From positions 1 to 12,140 of the forward strand of contig CAMLEX010000064.1 of the NCBI GenBank assembly GCA_946479055.1: 12,140 nucleotides of DNA. Direction: 5' to 3'. Below are positions 6,451 through 12,140 of the stretch, one piece after another. A program made the position numbers and the translations under genes. How positions within the stretch are numbered: the first letter of the stretch is position 1; each line of letters starts with the position of its first letter. Source of the DNA: an uncultured Bacteroidota bacterium. GTDB lineage: Bacteria; Bacteroidota; Bacteroidia; Chitinophagales; Chitinophagaceae. The notes beneath the pieces were generated by a model. The model was not told where the DNA came from and ran no database searches. It saw only the letters and a program-made list of their open reading frames with translations.

Positions 6451-6500
6451 GATGATAATTTTAATTTTGAAACAGATGATCAGTGACGTTTAAGTTTAAA

Positions 6501-6569
6501 CAAATTTATTATTCCCGCTTAGAATTAAAGGGGTGCAAATACGGCAAACTCAAGGGTTGATTACGACAA
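6501..6569 (-). promoter_or_regulatory. Promoter plus tandem activator site, copy 2 (yceI-like gene)
   Basis: On the minus strand: TTGTCGTAATCAACCC from 6569, then 22 bp after its start TTGCCGTATTTGCACCC (6547-6531), then 22 bp, then TAAATTTG (6508-6501). The two half-sites resemble each other (TTGYCGTAWT... ACCC), so they are direct repeats with a 22-bp period. GGGTGCA-n-ATACGGCAA (plus strand) matches copy 1 at 16 of 17 positions, and all four elements keep identical spacing at an offset of 1637 bp. The -7 box lies about 51 bp before the ATG. Confidence 0.6.
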
Positions 6570-6702
6570 GAATTTTTAAATTTACTAGCCGGGCTGAAAT
6601 GCAGTTGGGCGAAAGAATTAAAAACAATAAACAACCCGACGATTTAGCATCGTTTAACGTCCAGCCTTAACACAGTTGGCTACATGCTTTCAAAGACAAT
6701 TG

Positions 6703-6730
6703 ATTGGATAAAAAATGATTTTTATCCGAT
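6703..6730. terminator. AT-rich perfect hairpin, possible terminator
   Basis: GGATAAAAA (6706-6714) pairs with TTTTTATCC (6719-6727) around the loop ATGA. One wobble and two more base pairs extend it to 6703/6730. It lies just past the TGA (6738-6736) of the fragment described here, so it could be the terminator left from a lost minus-strand gene. It has no long T tail outside the stem. Confidence 0.35.
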
Positions 6731-6735
6731 GGCGA

Positions 6736-6915
6736 TCAGATCGGCGGAGTTGTCAAACATCTGTTCCAAGCAACAATTAAGCGGTGCGTATACAGGTAAT
6801 ATCCTCCCGTGAGCAATTGTTTGTGAGTACCTTTACGAAGATCGCTTATTGATTCAAGGTTATCAGATAGTTGGCTTTGAAAATTGAGTGGGGAATTTTT
6901 TGCCCACTCTTTCAT
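6736..6915 (-). pseudogene. 59-codon frame, possible remnant of an ABC-exporter C-terminus
   Basis: An ATG at 6915-6913 opens a 59-aa frame ending at TGA 6738-6736. Its middle reads LRKGTHKQLLTGGYYLYT, which resembles the extreme C-terminus of ABC exporter ATPases (the EGTHxELLxxGGxYxxL region after the H-loop). The Walker A, signature and Walker B motifs are absent. Upstream residues (MKEWAKNSPLNF) cross the 6886-6909 hairpin and do not look like an ATPase, and the tail after YLYT looks random. A decayed gene end is the best guess. A real small ORF or chance resemblance are alternatives. Confidence 0.25.
6886..6909 (+). terminator. Terminator-like hairpin
   Basis: GAGTGGG (6886-6892) pairs perfectly with CCCACTC (6903-6909) around a 10-nt loop containing TTTTTT, and is followed on the plus strand by TTTCATTATTTATT. 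The shape fits an intrinsic terminator, but there is no intact plus-strand gene ending before it, so it may be a leftover. Confidence 0.4.
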
Positions 6916-6996
6916 TATTTATTGGTTAATAGCCATTACCAGGCAGGTGGAGTCACTGTTTAATAATGATTATTTACTGGCAGAAGATTTGAAATA

Positions 6997-7869
6997 ATGC
7001 ATATCAAATATATGAATGCGGGTTTTAAGAATACAATAGTTTATGTGTTCATTCTGGCTTTGGCCTCAATCCATTGCCATAGCAAGATTGAAAAGCTTGA
7101 TTTAAAAAGCCCGGATGGATATAATATGAGGGCGGCCTCACAATTCAAACTCCCCCTTGAACTGGATGAAATATCCGGTGTAGCGTATTATCCTGCCGAT
7201 AGCTCCATATTCGCTATAAATGATGAAAAAGGTTGGCTTTATAAAATTAAGCGGGGAACAGGGATCAAAACCTGGAAGTTTTTAAAAGGAGCTGATTTTG
7301 AAGATATAGTCCTGCTGGATAGTGTTTTTTATGTGCTGCAGAGCAATGGAAATATTATCCGGCTATCATTCAGTACACAAAATACGCTGGCGGTACAGCG
7401 TTATTATTTCGAACAGACCGGCGAAACTAAAAACGAATTTGAGATCCTGTATTATGATTCAACAAAAAACAAACTGATCCTTGTCTGTAAAGATTGTGAA
7501 TCAGATAAAAAGAAATCGCTTACTACTTTCTCTTTCGATCCATCCATAGGAAAGTATACCGGTTCTGATTTTACAATCAATGTAAGCCAGATAGCGGCAG
7601 CTATAGGTGAGGAAAAAATCAAGTTCAAACCTTCAGCAGCGTCCATCAATCCTAAAAACGGTTTATTATATATTATATCAGCTATCAATAAGTTGCTTGT
7701 AATAACTGACGTGAATGGTAATTTTAAAAATGTATACAAAATCGACCCCGGCATTTTTAAACAACCGGAAGGAATCACTTTTACACCCTCGGGTGGAATG
7801 ATTATTTCAAACGAAGCAGCTGATGTAGGTGTGGCAGATATACTTTACTTTTCTTACAATAAAAAATAG
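6997..7869 (+). CDS. SdiA-regulated-type beta-propeller protein, exported
   Basis: This 290-aa protein belongs by pattern to the SdiA-regulated (YjiK-like) family. The signature is near residues 55-84: ELDEISGVAYYPADSSIFAI, then NDEKGWLYKI, with later repeats of the same design (DFEDIVLLDSVFYVLQSNG at 102-120; KQPEGITFTPSGGMIISNEA near 255-275). Those blade-like repeats suggest a beta-propeller. The N-terminus is a signal sequence; C27 follows SIH, a poor lipobox, so lipoprotein status is uncertain. Translation could start at 6997 or at the ATG at 7012 (MNAGFKNTIVYVFILALASI), which gives a more typical signal peptide. Neither has a strong ribosome site. The stop is 2 nt from the start of the giant phosphoesterase-barrel gene, so the two are surely cotranscribed and may act together in the envelope. 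Family function is unknown. Confidence 0.85.
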   Translation: MHIKYMNAGFKNTIVYVFILALASIHCHSKIEKLDLKSPDGYNMRAASQFKLPLELDEISGVAYYPADSSIFAINDEKGWLYKIKRGTGIKTWKFLKGADFEDIVLLDSVFYVLQSNGNIIRLSFSTQNTLAVQRYYFEQTGETKNEFEILYYDSTKNKLILVCKDCESDKKKSLTTFSFDPSIGKYTGSDFTINVSQIAAAIGEEKIKFKPSAASINPKNGLLYIISAINKLLVITDVNGNFKNVYKIDPGIFKQPEGITFTPSGGMIISNEAADVGVADILYFSYNKK

Positions 7870-7871
7870 AC

Positions 7872-10800
7872 ATGCGTTCAGTACTATTAGTAATTGTTTT
7901 ATTGGCAGGAAGCTTTGCAGGATTAGCACAGGTCGATTCTGTGAAGACAAGGGTAATTCTTGTAGGCGATGCCGGCGAATTGATTAAAGGGCAGGCATCA
8001 GTATTGGATGCCATCAGGAAAAATATAAAGCTTGATAAAAAAACGGTGGTTGTATACCTGGGTGATAACTTATATGATGCCGGACTACCGGATGAAACAT
8101 ATAACCGGTATTCGGATATCAAAGCGGCTTTGGATTCCCAGCTTAATTTATTGAAAGGCACACCGGCAAAGGGTTATATGATACCCGGAAATCATGACTG
8201 GAAAAATGGGGGAATAGATGGATATGAAACGGTCCGGAGACAACAGATCTATGTGGACCAGTTTGGCGACGGCAAAGTTGAATTTTATCCCAAACAAGGT
8301 TGTCCCGGCCCTGTAGAAGTAGATCTAAGTGATGATGTGGTACTGGTAATGATGGATAGTCAATGGTGGATACATCAGAATGATAAACCAGGGGTTGAAT
8401 CTGATTGTGAATACAAAACTGAGGATGAAGTAATAAGTGAACTGGAAGATATTTTAAACAGAAATTATAAGAAATTAATCTTGCTGGCTGCTCATCATCC
8501 GTTTAAAAGTAATGGCCCGCATGGAGGATATTTCACTTTGAAAGAGCATCTTTTCCCGTTCACTGAAATGCGGGAGAATCTTTACATTCCTTTACCCATT
8601 ATTGGTTCTGCCTATCCTATAGCCCGTAGCGTTTTTGGTACGCCCCAGGATATTAAGCATCCTGCTTATACCAATATGATCAACCGCATTATGGAAGCTG
8701 TTAAAACGCATCCGCATGTGATAATGGTGGGAGGTCATGAGCATGCCTTGCAATTATTAAAAGATAGCAGCTACAATTATATCATCAGCGGCAGCGGCTG
8801 TAAGACCAGTCGTTTGTCACCAGGCAGAAAAGCTGAGTTTACTGCAAGGGAGCTGGGTTTTGTAACGCTTGATATTTTAAAGAATAAAAATGTAAGGGCT
8901 AATTTTTATACGATGGACAAGGCATCTTCTGATTCATTAAAACTTGCTTATTCAAATCGTATTCTTGATTATTCCACGCTGCCGCCTATTCCTCAGGAGG
9001 ATACGGTTAAACCTGTTCAATATGTCTATAAAGATTTTGTAAAAGCATACGCCAGTGGACAATATAAAAAAGCCCGAAGTCTGAAGAGATTTTTTAATGG
9101 AAATAATTATCGCCAGGAATGGTCAACACCGGTCAACCTGAAAGTATTTAATGTAAATAAAGAAAAAGGAGGATTTAAAATTGAAGGTGTAGGCGGTGGA
9201 AAGCAAACCAGGTCGCTTCAATTGAGAGATAAGCAAGGAAGAGAATGGGCACTTCGTACCATCGACAAAGATCCATCGGCTGCTATTCCTCAAAATTTCA
9301 GACAAAGTTTTGCATCTAATATTGTCCAGGACCTGGTATCGGCAGCACATCCTTATGCGCCACTTACTATTCCTACTCTGGCAGACACTACAAATATCCT
9401 GGTAATTGCACCTGAATTTTTTTATGTGCCTGATGATCCATCATTGGGATACTATAAACCGCTTTTTGCAAATAAAATATGCATGCTGGAAAGAAAAGAT
9501 CCTGATGAAGGCAATGATAGTAAAAGCAGTTTCAAGTTATTTAATAATATGAGGGAAGACAATAATCATACTGTTGACCAGGAAGCAGTATTGAGAGCCC
9601 GCCTGCTGGATATGCTTATCGCGGATTGGGATCGTCATTTTGATCAGTGGAAATGGACTACAAGGGATACAGGTCGGGGAAGATTATATATCCCGATTCC
9701 CCGCGACAGGGACCAGGCTTTCTTTTATTCCGACGGGCTTATTGTCAGGTATATGGCAACCCGGCGTATTCCTTTTCTGAAGGGCTTGTTGTACAAAATG
9801 CCTGATATCAATCGCCTGAATACCGTAGCTAAGGATTTTGACAGGATGTTCCTGAATAATATTGATGAAGAAGCATGGGCCAGGGTGGCTACTGATTTCA
9901 CCAATAAGTTAACCGATAGAAAAATCAGTGCCGCTATTCATAAAATGCCACCGGAAATATATGCTATCAGTGGACAGAAAATTATTAATAAGCTTATCAG
10001 CAGGAAAAATATTTTGAAACAGGAATCATTAAAATATTACAGGTTTCTTTCCAAAGAAGTGGACGTACTTGGCAGTAATGAAAATGAAAAGTTCACCATC
10101 AGTGCTGTCAATGACAGTGTAATGCTCACCGTGTTTTCATACAGGAGGCATGCTGATTCTAATTTTGTAATGTATCAACGTGTATTTGATCAAAGAATAA
10201 CAAAAGAGATAAGGTTATATGGCTTTAATGGTGAAGATAAGTTTGAGGTGGACAGCGGAATGCATTCTACTATTCGCATCAGGATGATTGGAGGACGGGG
10301 TAAGGATTCTTTTTTTATAAAAAGCAGGCTCAGAACTTACATATATGACAATGTAATTGATACAAATTTCCTATCAGCCTCCCGGGGAACAAAAAAATAT
10401 TTCAAAGATGATCCCAATATCAATGAATTCCAGATCAAACATTTTAATTACCCCATCACCAGGTATCCCCGTATCGTGTTAGGGTTTAATGAAGATGATG
10501 GACTCATGGTGGGCACAGGGCTTTGGCGCACCAGGTTTGGCTTCCGGAAACCACCTTATGCCAGTGAACACCGGCTGACTGCCTTGTTTGCATTAATGAG
10601 AAAGGCCTGGCAGGTAAAATACCATGGCGAAATAATCAACGTTTTCCGTTCAACCGATGTTATTTTTAATGCACAGGTCAACAGTCCTGTATTGAACAAT
10701 TTTTTTGGATTTGGTAATGGTACGGTAATCGATAAATCCAAACCCATAAGTTTTTACAGGGTGCGGTACAAATTTGCAGAGGGGGATATTTTATTGAGAA

Positions 10801-11519
10801 AAAAATATTTTGGAAAGCTAAGTTTTTCAGCGGGTCCTACTTTTTATCACTATTGGAACCGGTATAAAAATAATGATGAGTATATATTGGGTAAGCCTTC
10901 CATTGCAGGCCTTGATTCAGCTTCTGTTTATACTACTAAGACGTATGCAGGTGTAAAAGCTGTTGCAGAATTAGATAATTTAAACAGTGATCTTTTTCCT
11001 ACCCGTGGTATCCGGTGGGTAAATAAATTAACATTGTTACAACCGCTCAATAAATCCAGCCGTTCTGTCAATAAACTGGAATCCGATATGGTAATTTATG
11101 CGAGTTTAAAAATTCCGGCAAGGGTGATAGGTGTTATCAAATTAGGAGCAGGTCATATTTTTAATGATAGCATTGAATATTTCCAGGCCTTATCAGTTGG
11201 GCATAATAATGTATTAAGAGGGTTTAGAAAAAATCGCTTTTCCGGCACTTCCCTGGCATATGGTAGTCTTGAGTTCCGGATTAAATTATTCGACAGTAGA
11301 TCATATATTCTTCCCGGACAGGTAGGACTTATTGTATTTAATGATGTTGCCAGAGTCTGGTATGATAAAAATGATAGCAAACGTTGGCATTATGTTGCAG
11401 GAGGGGGATTTTATTATAATCCGTTTAATCTTGTCATTCTTTCTGCTACAATGGGTTATTCTAAAGAAGAAAAAGTATTTAATTTTTCTTTGGGATCGAA
11501 ATTTAATATTACATTCTGA
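7872..11519 (+). CDS. Calcineurin-like phosphoesterase fused to a BamA/TamA-like outer-membrane barrel
   Basis: This is a 1215-aa modular protein. A signal peptide (1-20, ending GLAQ) is followed by a metallophosphoesterase domain (about 26-345) with all usual metal motifs: VGDAG (31-35), GDN (64-66), GNHD (106-109), AAHHP (206-210) and GGHEHAL (287-293), so it is probably active. Residues about 390-720 form a region I do not recognise with certainty; it contains GVGGGKQTRSLQLRD (439-453), LIADWDRHFDQW (582-593) and PIPRDRDQAFF (608-618), reminiscent of a protein-kinase-like fold. Residues 780-820 hold two RTX-like turns (GFNGEDKFEV, GGRGKDSFFI). The last 350 residues are strand-rich and include LFPTRG (1041-1046) and LRGFRKNRFSG (1115-1125), matching the conserved RGF/RGY loop of Omp85/D15 barrels, and the chain ends in phenylalanine (FNITF), as barrels do. 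Predicted location: outer membrane with the phosphoesterase in the periplasm or at the surface. Substrate unknown. Confidence 0.92.
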   Translation: MRSVLLVIVLLAGSFAGLAQVDSVKTRVILVGDAGELIKGQASVLDAIRKNIKLDKKTVVVYLGDNLYDAGLPDETYNRYSDIKAALDSQLNLLKGTPAKGYMIPGNHDWKNGGIDGYETVRRQQIYVDQFGDGKVEFYPKQGCPGPVEVDLSDDVVLVMMDSQWWIHQNDKPGVESDCEYKTEDEVISELEDILNRNYKKLILLAAHHPFKSNGPHGGYFTLKEHLFPFTEMRENLYIPLPIIGSAYPIARSVFGTPQDIKHPAYTNMINRIMEAVKTHPHVIMVGGHEHALQLLKDSSYNYIISGSGCKTSRLSPGRKAEFTARELGFVTLDILKNKNVRANFYTMDKASSDSLKLAYSNRILDYSTLPPIPQEDTVKPVQYVYKDFVKAYASGQYKKARSLKRFFNGNNYRQEWSTPVNLKVFNVNKEKGGFKIEGVGGGKQTRSLQLRDKQGREWALRTIDKDPSAAIPQNFRQSFASNIVQDLVSAAHPYAPLTIPTLADTTNILVIAPEFFYVPDDPSLGYYKPLFANKICMLERKDPDEGNDSKSSFKLFNNMREDNNHTVDQEAVLRARLLDMLIADWDRHFDQWKWTTRDTGRGRLYIPIPRDRDQAFFYSDGLIVRYMATRRIPFLKGLLYKMPDINRLNTVAKDFDRMFLNNIDEEAWARVATDFTNKLTDRKISAAIHKMPPEIYAISGQKIINKLISRKNILKQESLKYYRFLSKEVDVLGSNENEKFTISAVNDSVMLTVFSYRRHADSNFVMYQRVFDQRITKEIRLYGFNGEDKFEVDSGMHSTIRIRMIGGRGKDSFFIKSRLRTYIYDNVIDTNFLSASRGTKKYFKDDPNINEFQIKHFNYPITRYPRIVLGFNEDDGLMVGTGLWRTRFGFRKPPYASEHRLTALFALMRKAWQVKYHGEIINVFRSTDVIFNAQVNSPVLNNFFGFGNGTVIDKSKPISFYRVRYKFAEGDILLRKKYFGKLSFSAGPTFYHYWNRYKNNDEYILGKPSIAGLDSASVYTTKTYAGVKAVAELDNLNSDLFPTRGIRWVNKLTLLQPLNKSSRSVNKLESDMVIYASLKIPARVIGVIKLGAGHIFNDSIEYFQALSVGHNNVLRGFRKNRFSGTSLAYGSLEFRIKLFDSRSYILPGQVGLIVFNDVARVWYDKNDSKRWHYVAGGGFYYNPFNLVILSATMGYSKEEKVFNFSLGSKFNITF

Positions 11520-11528
11520 GATGAGTGA

Positions 11529-11577
11529 TTTGAGGTTCGGGGTTTGAGATTCGAGGTTTGAGATTTGATGTTTGAGG
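11529..11577. repeat. Seven tandem heptanucleotides (TTTGAGR-type)
   Basis: Positions 11529-11577 divide without gaps into seven 7-nt units: TTTGAGG, TTCGGGG, TTTGAGA, TTCGAGG, TTTGAGA, TTTGATG, TTTGAGG. The array begins 9 bp after the stop of the phosphoesterase-barrel gene and lies in non-coding DNA before the HD-domain gene. The 7-bp period excludes codon repetition. Slippage-generated intergenic satellite is the simplest reading. Confidence 0.8.
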
Positions 11578-11678
11578 TTAGATAGACCCGACGTTGACTG
11601 ATGACAGTGATGAATGGGAGTGAATGAAGAGATAAGTCTAATGGGTAATAAAAAGATTGACAAAATAAAGTTGACACC

Positions 11679-12140
11679 ATGAAAAATAACGATAAGCAAA
11701 TAGTAAAACAGGCTGAGGAAAAAATTGTAGAACTGTATGGTACTGTTCCTCACGATAATCTGCTGTATCATAATATCGGGCACACCAGGAAAGTAGTGGA
11801 TAGAGCTAATGAAATTGCAGCCCACTATGAGCTGTCGGAGCGGGATATAACTGCGTTGAATATAGCAGCCTGGTTTCATGATACCGGGCATTTATTTACC
11901 GAACCCTCAGCTCATGAGGAAAAAAGTATAGCATTAATGCGGGAATGGCTGGACGGCAAAGGAGGTTATACAGAACTGGCTGACGAAATAGAACAGGCTA
12001 TCCTGGCGACAAAATTCAGCACCCCGCCAGTAGGATTAGTGCAGGAAATCATTAAAGATGCGGACACTTATCATTTTGGTCAGCCGGAATTTAAAAAGCT
12101 GGACAAATTGATGAAAAAGGAAATGGGCATGCGAAACCTG
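11679..12140 (+). CDS. HD-domain phosphohydrolase, C-terminus outside the window (partial)
   Basis: From the ATG at 11679 the frame is open for 154 codons to the window edge. The HD-superfamily metal residues are visible: YHNIGHT (30-36, H35), AAWFHDTGH (63-71, H67-D68), a further HEEKS at 79-83, and IIKDADTYHFG (124-134, D127 and D129). These belong to metal-dependent phosphohydrolases acting on nucleotides or cyclic nucleotides. The layout YHNxxHT...AAWFHDTG...ILATK...DAD closely resembles the N-terminal HD domain of proteins annotated as Pycsar-system-effector family (HD plus DUF5706 with two membrane helices) in Bacteroidota. The membrane half would lie past the edge, so this is unproven; a stand-alone HD hydrolase is the alternative. 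It starts 159 bp after the previous gene, with a tandem repeat between them, so it is probably a separate transcript. Confidence 0.85.
   Translation, partial: MKNNDKQIVKQAEEKIVELYGTVPHDNLLYHNIGHTRKVVDRANEIAAHYELSERDITALNIAAWFHDTGHLFTEPSAHEEKSIALMREWLDGKGGYTELADEIEQAILATKFSTPPVGLVQEIIKDADTYHFGQPEFKKLDKLMKKEMGMRNL

Larger units (their letters stand above)
6570..6996. other. 427-bp gap with hairpins and a possible gene remnant
   Basis: No full gene is seen. The stretch holds a small hairpin (ACGAT/ATCGT near 6638-6654), a perfect AT-rich hairpin at 6703-6730, a short open frame resembling an ABC-exporter C-terminus on the minus strand (6915-6736), and a terminator-like hairpin at 6886-6909. No clear TAnnTTTG promoter was found for the gene that starts at 6997. 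The mix of hairpins and a broken fragment suggests decayed DNA. Confidence 0.5.

Noticed and set aside
11664..11678. TAAAGTTG/TTGACA before the HD gene as a promoter
   Set aside because: It lies only a few bases from the ATG, which would leave almost no leader, and matches the -7 consensus only partly.
11301..11891. Minus-strand 196-codon frame over the end of the barrel gene and the repeat
   Set aside because: Its sequence includes the reverse reading of the heptamer repeat (SNLKSQT-like runs) and it overlaps two convincing plus-strand genes.
1..12140. CRISPR array, tRNA, rRNA, integrase or transposase
   Set aside because: No regularly spaced repeats, no cloverleaf or rRNA-like sequence and no recombinase motifs were seen on either strand.

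Overview
The window most likely comes from a Bacteroidota chromosome, probably Chitinophagales/Chitinophagaceae. This rests on AT-rich intergenic DNA, few Shine-Dalgarno sequences, promoter boxes that fit the Bacteroidota -7 consensus TAnnTTTG, and gene families common in that group: DUF6520-like, MauE-like, and a large metallophosphoesterase joined to an outer-membrane barrel. The assignment is an inference; no rRNA or other marker gene is present. It looks like ordinary chromosome with accessory genes. I see no phage, integrase, IS element, tRNA or CRISPR array.

Layout. Positions 1-1562 (minus strand) hold the start of a secreted protein cut by the window edge, a small exported Cys-containing DUF6520-like protein, and a MauE/DoxX-like membrane protein with a CxC motif. 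The last two look like a thiol-redox pair. A 564-bp gap (1563-2126) holds several inverted repeats and ends in a TetR promoter whose -33/-7 spacer is a near-palindromic operator. Positions 2127-4273 (plus) are a compact operon of a TetR repressor, a 75-aa HMA-like protein without CxxC, and an MFS exporter, which reads as a self-regulated efflux cassette. Positions 4384-6450 (minus) hold a VOC/PhnB-like protein, a RibD-C/DHFR-like reductase and an exported YceI-family protein.

The VOC and yceI-like genes share an upstream module that aligns without gaps over about 75 bp. It consists of two direct half-sites (TTGYCG...) repeated every 22 bp, followed 22 bp later by a TAAATTTG -7 box. This is the arrangement expected for an AraC-type activator, and it is the strongest unexplained regulatory signal in the window.

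Positions 6570-6996 are non-coding apart from hairpins and a possible 59-codon remnant resembling an ABC-exporter C-terminus. Positions 6997-11519 (plus) hold an SdiA-regulated-type beta-propeller protein, separated by 2 nt from a 1215-aa protein that joins a calcineurin-like phosphoesterase, an uncharacterised middle region with kinase-like motifs, and a BamA/TamA-like barrel. A run of seven heptanucleotides follows, then the start of an HD-domain phosphohydrolase that runs off the right edge and may be a Pycsar-effector-type protein.
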